Assembly (NCBI RefSeq): GCF_900116535.1
Contig: NZ_FPAU01000001.1
Location: 1,227,218 to 1,291,217 of the forward strand
Source of the DNA: Kosakonia arachidis
Lineage (GTDB): Bacteria; Pseudomonadota; Gammaproteobacteria; Enterobacterales; Enterobacteriaceae
DNA length: 64,000 nt
Direction of reading: 5' to 3'
Made by a program: the position numbers and the translations under genes. Under the pieces are notes generated by a model. That model was not told the DNA's origin. It made no database searches and worked only from the letters and a program-made list of their open reading frames with translations. Of the stretch, positions 36,240 to 45,589 are shown piece after piece (the stretch's first letter is position 1; every line of letters begins with the position of its first letter).

Positions 36240-36339
36240 AAAGTGTTCTGGCTCGGTTAGAAAAAAGAACAATAGGGCGATCTTAAAGCTATTGTTGGCG
36301 AAAATACAAACATTATGTGATGTAGATCTCATTTCTAAT

Positions 36340-36367
36340 TCGGTAACTAAATACCGATTGCATCGGT
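36340..36367. promoter_or_regulatory. overlapping inverted repeats in the sotB/phzF promoter region
   Basis: TCGGTA-N6-TACCGA (36340-36357) overlaps a second perfect palindrome, ACCGAT-TGC-ATCGGT (36353-36367). They lie about 100 bases before sotB and 45 before the phzF-type gene. This looks like an operator for an unlinked repressor. Confidence 0.45.
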
Positions 36368-36412
36368 TGTCAATAGCGTTCAGAAACAGAGAACGATAAA
36401 GAGGAAACGGCT

Positions 36413-37204
36413 ATGCAAACAATTGACTTTTATATGGTGGACGCATTTAGCGACCAAACTTTTGGCGGCAATGCCGCTGCCGTGTGCCCGCTTACCGAAT
36501 GGTTGCCTGACGAACTGCTGCTGAAAATGGCGCAGCAGCATAATCAATCCGAGACAGCGTTTTTTGTCCGCAATGACACCGGATTTGAGCTGCGCTGGTT
36601 TACCACACAGGCGGAAATTAATCTTTGCGGGCATGCCACACTTGCCGCCGCGCACGTCATTTTTGAGTATCTGGATTATCCGGCAACGGAAATTCTCTTC
36701 GCTACCCGTTTTGTCGGCCCGCTGACAGTAACGCGTAACGGTGACTGGCTGACGCTCGATTTTCCGGCCTGGGCAACACAAGAGGTCACCATCCCCCCTG
36801 AACTGTTGCTACAAACGCTGGGCATCAGCACGGCGAAAGAGGTGCGTGTGGCGCGGGATTATCTGGTGGTGCTGGAGAACCAGGCTCAGGTGGAAGCTTT
36901 GCGGCCGGATATCGCCGCCATGAAGCCGCTGGGGAAAATGGTCTGCGTGACCGCACCGGGAGATGATGACGATTTTGTCAGCCGCTTTTTCTGTCCGGGC
37001 GAATCGGTGGCGGAAGATCCGGTGACCGGCTCGGCGCACAGCATGTTGATCCCGTACTGGGGCGATAAGCTGAATAAAATGGTGATGCGGGCGCGGCAGG
37101 TTTCCGCACGCGGCGGCGATTTACGCTGTGAATGGCGCGGCGACCGCGTGCTTATCGGTGGCCAGGCGACGCTCTATCTGCTGGGGAAAGTCTATCTGCG
37201 CTGA
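36413..37204 (+). CDS. PhzF-family isomerase-like protein
   Basis: A 263-residue PhzF/diaminopimelate-epimerase-fold protein. The catalytic glutamate is expected in NQSETAFF (about residue 47). GGNAAAVCPL and EDPVTGSAHSML are the conserved loops of the two half-domains. Members isomerise small metabolites; without phenazine genes nearby this is probably a housekeeping or detoxifying member. AGAGGAAA precedes the ATG. It is the first gene of the accessory stretch after sotB. Confidence 0.88.
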   Translation: MQTIDFYMVDAFSDQTFGGNAAAVCPLTEWLPDELLLKMAQQHNQSETAFFVRNDTGFELRWFTTQAEINLCGHATLAAAHVIFEYLDYPATEILFATRFVGPLTVTRNGDWLTLDFPAWATQEVTIPPELLLQTLGISTAKEVRVARDYLVVLENQAQVEALRPDIAAMKPLGKMVCVTAPGDDDDFVSRFFCPGESVAEDPVTGSAHSMLIPYWGDKLNKMVMRARQVSARGGDLRCEWRGDRVLIGGQATLYLLGKVYLR

Positions 37205-37279
37205 TCTCAGCCCGGAGATCCACCAGCAGATTGAGGCGTTACCATGGCGGCTAACCATAGCCGGTTGACCGCACGGGCT

Positions 37280-38224
37280 TCAGGGCAGGCGGGCGATATT
37301 GGCTTTAATGACTGCGACGGAGTGATTAAATTTCGCCACTTCGTCACCTTCCAGTTGTAACTCAATAATCTGCTGGACGCCGCTTTGCGTAAGCACGGCA
37401 GGTACGCCAATTGCCACATCTTTTACGCCGTATTCTCCGTCGAGAATGCAGGAGATCGCCAGCGCGCGGTGGCTGCCGGTAAAGATATTACGGCAGATCT
37501 CGGCGATAGTCCCGGCAATGCCATACTCGGTGCAGCCTTTGCGGTTGTAGATCTCAAAACCGTGGCGGCGCACTTTTTCTGCCAGCGCGTCGAAATCCAG
37601 GGGATGCCCGATTTTGCGCAGGTAGACATCGGCAATCGGCGAACCGTATACCGACGAGTGCGACCACACCGGAAATTGCGTATCGCCATGTTCGCCGAGA
37701 ATAAACGCATCAATACTCTGCGCGCCGATATCCAGCGCTTGTGCCAGTGTGCGACGCAAGCGTGTGGTATCCAGCCAGACGCCAGTACCTATCACCTGGC
37801 TGCGCGGCAGGCCGGAAAGTTGCCACACCTGCCAGGTAATGATGTCGCACGGGTTGGTGGCGACAAGAAAAATACCGTTAAAACCGTTGGCCATCATCGA
37901 TGGGACGATTTTTTTGACGATCCGTGCCGTGTTGGTCAACTCATCCAGCCGCGTCTGGCCTGGCTGTAATGGGCCACCCGAGACAGTAATGACCGCAATG
38001 TCGATATCGGCGCACTCTTCCACCGGGCGTGTGGAGATGGTCATCATACCGGGCATATACGCGGCGGCATCCGCCAGATCCTGAACGTGGCCTTCCACGC
38101 GCTGCTGATTGAGATCGACGAGGATCAACTCCTCGCAAATGTTCTGGTTCAGCAGGGCATACGCGGCAGACGCACCTACATTTCCTGTGCCGATAATCAT
38201 CACTTTACGGGCTTTGGTATTCAT
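37280..38224 (-). CDS. L-lactate/L-2-hydroxyacid dehydrogenase
   Basis: A 314-residue NAD-dependent dehydrogenase of the LDH/MDH family. The Rossmann loop is GTGNVGASAAYAL (about 12-24), the mobile loop GGPLQPGQTRLDEL carries the Gln specificity position and catalytic Arg, and the catalytic His is in GEHGDTQFP. The Gln points to lactate or a longer 2-hydroxyacid rather than malate. It is isolated between phzF and a GNAT gene. E. coli lacks a classical L-LDH of this type, as far as I know. Confidence 0.87.
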   Translation of the reverse strand: MNTKARKVMIIGTGNVGASAAYALLNQNICEELILVDLNQQRVEGHVQDLADAAAYMPGMMTISTRPVEECADIDIAVITVSGGPLQPGQTRLDELTNTARIVKKIVPSMMANGFNGIFLVATNPCDIITWQVWQLSGLPRSQVIGTGVWLDTTRLRRTLAQALDIGAQSIDAFILGEHGDTQFPVWSHSSVYGSPIADVYLRKIGHPLDFDALAEKVRRHGFEIYNRKGCTEYGIAGTIAEICRNIFTGSHRALAISCILDGEYGVKDVAIGVPAVLTQSGVQQIIELQLEGDEVAKFNHSVAVIKANIARLP

Positions 38225-38376
38225 GCAACTTCCACTATCAGAGTTAGATATGGGCGTAAATTACCGTTACTTCTCCCTGTGATGCAACGCTGTGCTGGAG
38301 ATATAAATTATTCCTATGACAACGACCTGGCTTTGCGCAGTTATTTTTACAAGGTGATAACAACAAGGAGCACACG

Positions 38377-38832
38377 ATGTACCATATTGTCGAGGCGACC
38401 GCTTCACAACCCGATGTCATGGCGCTGATTGATGCGCTTGATCGCTACCAGGCGGCGCTCTATCCTGCGGAAAGTAACCATCTGCTCGATCTGGCCTCAC
38501 TGCCTGACGGGACGCTGATTCTGCGCAAGATCATGCATCTGGAGCAGGCCGTTGGCTGCGGCGCGGTGGTGTTGAACCACGACGGTAGCGGCGAAATGAA
38601 GCGGGTATTTATCGATCCCACACACCGTGGGCAACAACTGGGAGAAACGTTGATTGCTGCGCTGGAGCTGGCAGCAGCGGGGTGCGCCTGCCATACGCTA
38701 CGGCTGGAAACCGGTATCGAGCAGCATGCGGCGATAAAACTGTATCAGCGCTGCGGCTACCAGATCCGTGATGCGTTTGCGCCATACCAGCCGGATCCGC
38801 TGAGCATTTTTATGGAGAAAGCGCTGCGCTGA
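38377..38832 (+). CDS. GNAT-family N-acetyltransferase
   Basis: A 151-residue acetyltransferase. The acetyl-CoA motif THRGQQLGETLIAALE (about 88-103) and a C-terminal LYQRCGYQ segment are typical of GNAT enzymes of the YsnE/PhnO-like group. An AAGGAG site precedes the ATG. The substrate is unknown. It is divergent from the dehydrogenase gene. Confidence 0.88.
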   Translation: MYHIVEATASQPDVMALIDALDRYQAALYPAESNHLLDLASLPDGTLILRKIMHLEQAVGCGAVVLNHDGSGEMKRVFIDPTHRGQQLGETLIAALELAAAGCACHTLRLETGIEQHAAIKLYQRCGYQIRDAFAPYQPDPLSIFMEKALR

Positions 38833-38909
38833 AGGCCTTTGCGCACATGCGATTCGGCACCAGCAGGCCCGGTTTGTGGCGTTGCTGTCATCAACGCCAC
38901 ATCTGCACA

Positions 38910-39707
38910 TTAATATCGCGTGGGCGGCACGCCGAACATGGCGCGAAAAGCAAAGGTAAATGCGGCCGGGCTTGAATAGCCAAGATCAAGCGCGACCTGC
39001 GTGACGCTACGGTTGTTTTTTAACATCACCACGGACTCAAGCAAGCGCACGCGTTTTTTCCATTCGCTGAATGCCACGCCGGTCTCCTTTTTGAAACGGC
39101 GCGAAAACGTGCGCACCGACATACCGCTACAGGAAGCCCACTGCTCAATGCTGTGCGCTTCACCCGGCGTTTTTTGGATCTGGCTACATACCTTCATCAG
39201 CAGCGGTGATCCTGGCCATGATATCGACAGACCGGCGTCCGGTAACCGCCGAAGTAATGAAATCAACACCAGCACAAGCTGTGCATCTTCGCCTTCATAA
39301 TCATACAGTTCTGGCACATTCTGCGTCGCGTAGTGGATAAACTCACGCACGAAATCGCTGACCACCACCACTTTGCTACCGCTGAAGGCGATGGTTGCAA
39401 AATCGGCTTCCACATAGAGGCTTTCCAGCAACACGTCGCTACCTGCGAGAAGACGGTGCGGCACATGGGCCGGTATCCAGACGCCATAAAGAACGGGAAC
39501 CACCAGCGTTTTGCCTTCAATTTCCACACGCATATTTCCTTTCCGCGCATAGAGAAATTCCGCGAACGGGTGCTCATGTCTGTCCACTCCTGTATCGCCC
39601 GACAAAGGGTAGCTGCGAAAGTACACTGGGCGAGGCAGGGTCAATAGTACCGGCGCGGGTTGGCCACAAATAGGCTGACGCGGTGGGGACACTAGCTTAG
39701 AGCACAT
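38910..39707 (-). CDS. AraC-family regulator with cupin sensor
   Basis: A 265-residue regulator: an AraC-type cupin N-domain (about 25-120; DRHEHPFAEFLYARKGNMRV) and a C-terminal double helix-turn-helix (GMSVRTFSRRFKKETG; VTQVALDLGYSSPAAFTFAF). The start at 39707 (MCSKLV) follows GAGGTCAGG; an earlier in-frame start adds 14 residues. It is divergent from the cfa-like gene and may regulate it. Confidence 0.88.
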   Translation of the reverse strand: MCSKLVSPPRQPICGQPAPVLLTLPRPVYFRSYPLSGDTGVDRHEHPFAEFLYARKGNMRVEIEGKTLVVPVLYGVWIPAHVPHRLLAGSDVLLESLYVEADFATIAFSGSKVVVVSDFVREFIHYATQNVPELYDYEGEDAQLVLVLISLLRRLPDAGLSISWPGSPLLMKVCSQIQKTPGEAHSIEQWASCSGMSVRTFSRRFKKETGVAFSEWKKRVRLLESVVMLKNNRSVTQVALDLGYSSPAAFTFAFRAMFGVPPTRY

Positions 39708-39917
39708 AAAAACCTGACCTCTATTCGATGAAGTTTGTCTTGATAGCACAGCGCAGGCAGGGCGGGTTTACTGAATAATGAAGGGGTCATAAAAATGTTT
39801 CACCCGTCATGCATAATTTACCAGCTCATCTGCATGAGCGATAAGCCTTTTCTCACATATTGGCTGGAGTGACGGGGATATTTACGGTTGGCAGCAAGCT
39901 ATGTTGAAGGAAAGATG

Positions 39918-41066
39918 ATGGCTAACGAATGTACCGTCGAGGCGATCGGCAAAACAGACCACTGGCTGCGGATAGTGCAGGAACTGCTATCGCAGGCAGG
40001 CATTGTGATTAATGGACCTGAACCCTGGGATATCCGGGTAAACGATGCGCGCTTTTTCAAGCGAGTGTTACAGCAGGGGTCTCTCGGCCTGGGCGAAAGT
40101 TACATGGATGGCTGGTGGGATTGCAAACAGCTTGATGTTTTTTTTGACAAGCTGCTCCGCGCCCGGCTGGACGAACAGCGCCCCGCCAGTTTTGCCGATC
40201 TCCTTCGCATCGCATTTGCACGGCTCGCAAATCCTCAGTCGCGCAGGCGGGCCTGGCAAGTTGGCGAGGCGCACTACGATCTGGGTAATGATCTGTTTAG
40301 CCGCATGCTTGATCCTCATATGCAATATTCCTGCGGTTACTGGAAAGACGCCAATGAGCTCTGTACGGCCCAGGAGGATAAACTGGCGCTAATCTGTGAA
40401 AAACTGCAGCTAAAACCAGGTATGACGCTACTGGATATTGGCTGCGGTTGGGGGGGGTTGGCTGAATATGCGGCACGTCATTATGGCGTCAGCGTTGAAG
40501 GTATTACGATTTCGGCAGAACAAAAAGCCTACGCCGAAAGCCGCAACGCCGGGCTGGATATTCGCATCTTGCTCCAGGATTACCGCGATCTGGATAGACA
40601 ATATGATCGCATCGTTTCAGTCGGCATGTTTGAACATGTCGGTCCGAAAAACTACGCGACCTATTTTAAAGTTGCGGATCGCTGCCTGAAACCTGAAGGC
40701 CTTTTTTTATTGCACTCCATCGGATCAAATAAAACCCAACATAACGTTGATGCCTGGATCAATAAATATATATTTCCTAACGGCTGTTTGCCCTCTGTGA
40801 AACAGATCGCTGAGGCCAGCGAGCCTTATTTTGTCATCGAAGATTTACATAATTTTGGTGCCGATTACGATAAAACTCTGATGGCATGGCATCGCCGCTT
40901 TAATCAGGCCTGGCCCGAATTATCAGGCGGTTACTCAACGAAATTTCAGCGTATGTTCAACTACTATCTCACCGCCTGCGCAGGTGCATTTCGCGCCAGA
41001 AATATTCAACTCTGGCAACTGGTGTTAAGCCGTGGGGTAACCGGTGGGCTGCGTGTGGCTCGCTAA
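39918..41066 (+). CDS. second cyclopropane-fatty-acyl-phospholipid synthase
   Basis: A 382-residue SAM-dependent enzyme, the same length as E. coli Cfa and similar throughout, that converts cis-double bonds of membrane phospholipid acyl chains to cyclopropane rings. The SAM site is LDIGCGWGGLAEYAA, with VEGITISAEQ and VSVGMFEHVGPKNY downstream. The N-terminal lid contains GSLGLGESYMDGWW. The housekeeping cfa gene is expected elsewhere, so this is probably a paralogue. The ATG at 39918 is six bases from AAGGA and matches the Cfa length. A 92-base gap separates it from ykgE. Confidence 0.9.
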   Translation: MANECTVEAIGKTDHWLRIVQELLSQAGIVINGPEPWDIRVNDARFFKRVLQQGSLGLGESYMDGWWDCKQLDVFFDKLLRARLDEQRPASFADLLRIAFARLANPQSRRRAWQVGEAHYDLGNDLFSRMLDPHMQYSCGYWKDANELCTAQEDKLALICEKLQLKPGMTLLDIGCGWGGLAEYAARHYGVSVEGITISAEQKAYAESRNAGLDIRILLQDYRDLDRQYDRIVSVGMFEHVGPKNYATYFKVADRCLKPEGLFLLHSIGSNKTQHNVDAWINKYIFPNGCLPSVKQIAEASEPYFVIEDLHNFGADYDKTLMAWHRRFNQAWPELSGGYSTKFQRMFNYYLTACAGAFRARNIQLWQLVLSRGVTGGLRVAR

Positions 41067-41158
41067 ATATAATATTTATAAGGCGAGCAAAAACGCTATC
41101 ACCATCTGTCTGAACTAAAAAAAAGCTCTGCCGTTACATTCACTGGAAGCTAAACAAT

Positions 41159-41878
41159 ATGAACGTTAATTTCTTTGTTACCTGCATTGGCGACGCGCTT
41201 AAATCGCGCATGGCCCGTAACAGTGTATTACTGCTCGAACAGTTGGGTTGTCATGTCCAGTTTCCGGAAAAGCAGGGGTGTTGTGGCCAACCGGCAATCA
41301 ATAGCGGCTACATTACCGATGCGGTGCCAGGGATGAAAGCGCAGATTGCTGCGCTTGAAATCAACGACGATCCCATTATTTCTCCCGCCGGCTCCTGTAT
41401 GAACGCAATTCGTCACTATCAGGACTGGCTGAGCGATGAACCTGAATGGGCAATGCGCGCGGCGAAAGTAGCCAGTCGGATGGTCGATCTGACCTCCTTT
41501 ATTGTTAACCAGCTTGGTGTGACGGATGTCGGCGCGCGCCTGCCGGGACGGGCTGTTTACCATCCTTCATGCAGTCTATTTCGTAAGCTGGGCGTACGCG
41601 ATGAACCTCTGGCGTTGTTACGTGAAGTCCGCGAACTGGAAATCATCCCCTTTAGCGCCCAGGAAACCTGTTGTGGTTTCGGCGGCACTTTTTCGGTCAA
41701 GATGGCCGAGATTTCCGGTGAGATGGTGAAGGAGAAGGTTGCGCATCTCATGGAAGCGAAACCGGATTATGTGATCGGCGCGGATGCCAGTTGCCTTATC
41801 AATATAGGCGGACGCTTGCAGCGCGAAGGCCACAACGTTCGTGTGCTCCACATTGCTGACGTGCTGATGAGCCGCTAA
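41159..41878 (+). CDS. ykgE: YkgE (LutA-type) iron-sulfur oxidoreductase subunit
   Basis: A 239-residue cysteine-rich CCG-domain protein, the same length as E. coli YkgE and a LutA homologue of the L-lactate-oxidising LutABC complex. Two CCG motifs are seen: KQGCCGQPAINSGY and QETCCGFGGTFSVKM. These domains bind unusual iron-sulfur clusters. It is first of three tightly packed genes (nine bases before ykgF). Confidence 0.94.
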   Translation: MNVNFFVTCIGDALKSRMARNSVLLLEQLGCHVQFPEKQGCCGQPAINSGYITDAVPGMKAQIAALEINDDPIISPAGSCMNAIRHYQDWLSDEPEWAMRAAKVASRMVDLTSFIVNQLGVTDVGARLPGRAVYHPSCSLFRKLGVRDEPLALLREVRELEIIPFSAQETCCGFGGTFSVKMAEISGEMVKEKVAHLMEAKPDYVIGADASCLINIGGRLQREGHNVRVLHIADVLMSR

Positions 41879-41887
41879 GGAAGCAAC

Positions 41888-43321
41888 ATGTATCTCAAAA
41901 CCAGTAACCTCCCTTTTTATGATCGGGTTCAGCAGCAAATTGACGATCCGGTGATGCGCCATGCCGTTGCCAACGCGCAGGATCGCATTGGCATCAATCG
42001 ACAGAAAATGGTCGATGAACTTGAAAACTGGCCTGACTGGCGTTCGCGCGCTGCTGATATCCGCGCCCATGTTCTCGAGAATCTGGATGCTTATCTCTAC
42101 CAACTGAGTGAAAAGGTTAGCGCGAATGGCGGTCACGTATTTTTTGCTGACACCCGCGAGGACGCTACCCGTTATATTTTGCAGATTGCACAGCAGAAGC
42201 AGGCCCGCAAAATCGTCAAATCAAAGTCGATGGTGACCGAAGAGATCGGGATGAATGCCGCGCTGGAAGGGGCTGACATGGAGGTCGTGGAAACCGATCT
42301 GGGCGAGTATATTCTACAATTGGCTAAAGATGCACCTTCGCATGTGGTTGTCCCTGCCATCCATAAGGACCGCAAGCAAATTCAGCACATTTTACAAGAG
42401 AAACTGGGCTACGAGGGATCCGACACCCCAGAAGCAATGACGCGCTTTATTCGCGAGAAAATCCGTGCTGATTTCCTCAGCGCTGATATCGGCATCACCG
42501 GATGCAACTTTGCAGTAGCGGAAACCGGGACGCTGAGTCTGGTGAGCAACGAAGGCAATGCCCGGCTCTGTACCACCGTGCCACGGACGCATATTGCCGT
42601 GATGGGCATGGAGCGTGTGGTTCCCACCTTTGCCGAGCTGGACATCATCCTGACCATGCTGGCACGCAGCGCGGTGGGGGCCCGGCTCACGGGTTACAAT
42701 ACCTGGTTTACAGGGCCTAAAAAAAGCGCGGAAAGTGATGGGCCTGAAGAGTTCCATCTGGTGATTGTTGACAATGGTCGCTCGCGGGTGCTGGGTTCTC
42801 CTTTTCAGGATATTCTGCGCTGTATACGCTGCGGTGCCTGCATGAATACCTGCCCGGCTTACCGTCATATCGGCGGGCACGGCTATGGCTCGATTTATCC
42901 AGGCCCGGTTGGTGCGGTGCTCTCGCCGTTGCTCGGCGGCTATGATGACTTCAAAAATCTGCCTTATGCCTGCTCATTATGCACAGCCTGTGATGACGTC
43001 TGTCCGGTGCGTATTCCGTTGTCTTCATTGATCCTTCAACATCGTCGTACGCTGGCTGAAAGTGGCATGACGCCCGCGATGGAAAAACATACTGTCCATC
43101 TGTTCAACTTCGCTAACCGCCATCCTTCGCTGTGGAAGGTCGGTATGGTAGCGGGGGCACGCGCAGCGCAACTGATGATTCACAACGGGAAGATGCCTTT
43201 TAGCATCGCGGCTATCCGCAAATGGACGGAAGCCCGCGATCTGCCCGAAGCAGATGGCGAAAGTTTCCGTAGCTGGTTTAAAACGCATCAAAAGCAGCGT
43301 AAAAACGGGGAGAAAGAATAA
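41888..43321 (+). CDS. ykgF: YkgF (LutB-type) iron-sulfur protein
   Basis: A 477-residue LutB homologue. The N-terminal two thirds form the LUD fold; the C-terminal part has two ferredoxin clusters in CIRCGACMNTCPAYR and CSLCTACDDVCPVR. It transfers electrons in lactate oxidation. GGAAGCAAC precedes the ATG. Its stop overlaps the ykgG start (TAATG), which indicates coupling. Confidence 0.94.
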   Translation: MYLKTSNLPFYDRVQQQIDDPVMRHAVANAQDRIGINRQKMVDELENWPDWRSRAADIRAHVLENLDAYLYQLSEKVSANGGHVFFADTREDATRYILQIAQQKQARKIVKSKSMVTEEIGMNAALEGADMEVVETDLGEYILQLAKDAPSHVVVPAIHKDRKQIQHILQEKLGYEGSDTPEAMTRFIREKIRADFLSADIGITGCNFAVAETGTLSLVSNEGNARLCTTVPRTHIAVMGMERVVPTFAELDIILTMLARSAVGARLTGYNTWFTGPKKSAESDGPEEFHLVIVDNGRSRVLGSPFQDILRCIRCGACMNTCPAYRHIGGHGYGSIYPGPVGAVLSPLLGGYDDFKNLPYACSLCTACDDVCPVRIPLSSLILQHRRTLAESGMTPAMEKHTVHLFNFANRHPSLWKVGMVAGARAAQLMIHNGKMPFSIAAIRKWTEARDLPEADGESFRSWFKTHQKQRKNGEKE

Positions 43322-44016
43322 TGGAAAACCGCGATGCCTTCATGCAAAAGCTTGGCAAACAGCTCGGACGGGAGCCGCGCCAGGTCCCGCAACCACTGCC
43401 TTTGATGCATTCTGCACCGCTGAAAAGCCGTTATGCCGGGCAGATTCAGCAGCATCCTTGCGACAGCTTCATCGAATATGCGACAAAGGTTATGCAGGCT
43501 CAGTGCGAATTGGCCACGTTGGCCACACTTCCCGAGGTTGCTGAACGTCTTTGTCAACATTACGGCGGCGGCCCGGTATTGATGAGCGGCGACGACAGGC
43601 TGGCAAAAACGGGCATTACGGCGCATTTGCAGAATGCTTTCCCGACAACATGTTGGGCCTCGCCGGGTAGGGAGGAAAACCTGCGCAAAGCCGCCGATGC
43701 CAATATTGGTGTGGTCTTCGCCGAATACGGCCTTTGCGAAACTGGCGGCGTAGTTCTGTTTTCTTCTCCCTTGCAGGGACGTGCCATTAGCCTGCTTCCG
43801 CCAACAACATTATTTATTCTCTATAAGAGCTGCTTACTGCCTGGTGTCACACAGCTGGCTCAGGTTCTGCGTCAGCGGGTACAGTCAGGTGAATCCCTCC
43901 CTTCCTGTATCAATCTTATCGCCGGGCCAAGTTCGACGGCGGATATTGAGCTGATTAAAGTTGTGGGCGTTCATGGGCCATTGAATGCGGTCTATTTGAT
44001 TATTGAGGATTGCTAA
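43321..44016 (+). CDS. ykgG: YkgG (LutC-type) LUD-domain protein
   Basis: A 231-residue LUD-domain protein of the LutC/YkgG family. The family features AEYGLCETGGVVLFSS and INLIAGPSSTADIE are clear. With YkgE and YkgF it should form a cytoplasmic L-lactate oxidation complex. A small AraC-type regulator gene follows after about 125 bases. Confidence 0.93.
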   Translation: MENRDAFMQKLGKQLGREPRQVPQPLPLMHSAPLKSRYAGQIQQHPCDSFIEYATKVMQAQCELATLATLPEVAERLCQHYGGGPVLMSGDDRLAKTGITAHLQNAFPTTCWASPGREENLRKAADANIGVVFAEYGLCETGGVVLFSSPLQGRAISLLPPTTLFILYKSCLLPGVTQLAQVLRQRVQSGESLPSCINLIAGPSSTADIELIKVVGVHGPLNAVYLIIEDC

Positions 44017-44143
44017 GGCAATTAACAGGGCTGGCTGAGATTTTATATCAGCGGCTGTAATAAAGGCACAGTGGTTTTTTAGTCAGGGATATCTATTATG
44101 TGACAGCGATTTCCCTGACGCTGCCAATAATAAAGGTGTGAAA

Positions 44144-44515
44144 ATGGGAAAAGAAAGCTCATTATGCCTGATGAGTTTAACCATTCAGGATATTCTCCAG
44201 TGGATAGAGTGTAATATTGCAGAGCCGTTGACGCTGGGAGTGTTAGCGCAGAAATCAGGATATTCTGCCTGGCATTTCCAGAGGGGTTTTAAAAAAATAG
44301 CCGGTATGTCGCCAGGGATGTATATACGGTATCGAAAAATGGTTATCGCCCGCGAGTTACTTACCGAAACCAATCGCTCAATTACTGAAATTGCCATGCA
44401 TCTCGGTTACCAGCAGCAGTCGACATTCTGTCGGGTGTTCCGGGAACATTATCAGCAGACACCAAGGCAGTATCGCCTTCATGTTCAGACCGGGATCGTC
44501 AAGGGTAATAACTAA
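44144..44515 (+). CDS. MarA/SoxS-like single-domain AraC regulator
   Basis: A 123-residue regulator consisting only of the AraC DNA-binding domain, like MarA and SoxS. Helix-turn-helix units: TLGVLAQKSGYSAWHFQRGF and ITEIAMHLGYQQQSTFCRVF. Such factors act by abundance, not by ligand. AAGGT lies six bases before the ATG at 44144. It follows ykgEFG on the same strand and may control it or a stress regulon. Confidence 0.87.
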   Translation: MGKESSLCLMSLTIQDILQWIECNIAEPLTLGVLAQKSGYSAWHFQRGFKKIAGMSPGMYIRYRKMVIARELLTETNRSITEIAMHLGYQQQSTFCRVFREHYQQTPRQYRLHVQTGIVKGNN

Positions 44516-44519
44516 CAAT

Positions 44520-44757
44520 GATGGCGCAGCCCGAATTACCTGATCTGGATATCTTCAGGGAGGATAAACGTAATTTGGGGGCCTGTGTTTGCTTATCAGG
44601 TCTCCGGGGAATATGCCACCCATATGGCCGTATTTCAGAATGGGCGGCTCGAAAAAAAATGATAGAATCGCAGGTGTGTTTCAACCGCGCTGGCGCAGAT
44701 TGCATTCTTACGTATTTTTCCACGCGAGTGGCCGCGTTGCTTATTATCAGGAACTGA
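44520..44757 (+). pseudogene. C-terminal fragment of a hemB-like gene (5-aminolevulinate dehydratase)
   Basis: Three frame-shifted pieces in order resemble the last ~75 residues of HemB. They are PELPDLDIFRE in one frame, PVFAYQVSGEYATHMAVF (the VSGEY signature) in the next, and MIESQVCFNRAGADCILTYF (RAGAD-I-TY signature) back in the first. The second shift falls in a run of eight A near 44650. The form is closest to the Pseudomonas-type HemB C-terminus. No N-terminal part is present, so it is a relic. The bases to 44865 hold nothing further I can identify. Confidence 0.75.
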
Positions 44758-44865
44758 ATTCAAAAATCTGCCTGGCGCGAAAAGGGGCGTTCTGCCGCTT
44801 GCGCAGAGAGGCTGCAACAGAACCTGAACCGTGAAGCATCTTCCTCGAATGGGTTGGTCAATGAT

Positions 44866-45405
44866 TTATAAAGACGAACTGAACGCTTTCTGGCGTATAA
44901 GTAAGCGGACCTGCTTACCACGATAGTTAGCATAATTTTGAAACTGAAAACCAAAGCGCTCAGCTAAATGATTTGAACGTTTGTTCTCTTCATCAATAAT
45001 ACAGCACACTGGAGAGGTAAAGGTCTTATCGGCCCATAATAAAATTGCGGCCAGCGCCTCAGTCGCATAACCTTTGCCCCATACCTCCGGCATTAATGTC
45101 CATCCCGCTTCAGGGTATTCCAGGGCCGGCGTGATATCACGATGAGCATCCTGAAAGCCAAACGAACCCGCATAACGGTTTGTTGATTTTTCAGAGACGG
45201 CCCAGTAACCATAACCCAATACCTGCCAGTGCCCGATATCGCGTAATAAACGGGTCCAGACCATATCTGTAGTCGGCTTTTCGCCACCATTAATCTTAAC
45301 CATTTCAGGCGTTGCCCAGCATTCCATGAGCGCCGGAAAATCTTCGAGTGTAAATTGCTTTAAAATCAGGCGTTCTGTTTCAAGTTGTGGCGCTTGCTGT
45401 GCCAT
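44866..45405 (-). CDS. RimJ/RimL-type GNAT acetyltransferase
   Basis: A 179-residue acetyltransferase starting with LETERLILKQFTLEDFPAL, the hallmark of the RimJ/RimL group. The acetyl-CoA loop EVWGKGYATEALAAILLWA lies at about 108-126. These enzymes acetylate amino groups of proteins or small molecules; the substrate is unknown. GAGGGAAA lies eight bases before the ATG at 45405. Confidence 0.88.
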   Translation of the reverse strand: MAQQAPQLETERLILKQFTLEDFPALMECWATPEMVKINGGEKPTTDMVWTRLLRDIGHWQVLGYGYWAVSEKSTNRYAGSFGFQDAHRDITPALEYPEAGWTLMPEVWGKGYATEALAAILLWADKTFTSPVCCIIDEENKRSNHLAERFGFQFQNYANYRGKQVRLLIRQKAFSSSL

Positions 45406-45589
45406 CACTGTTTCCCTCTTGTTTCTTGCTCTAAGATTTGTCTAATTTACCACCACGAGCGGCATTAGCTATCTGTGACCCGGAATTTCTCGTCACAATG
45501 TTCACCCTACAAGCTAAGCGTTATTGCCTACGGAAAAAAATGCTCCCCGTCAACGTCTGGCACGCAGTCATGTAGCTATACTGGCTCGT

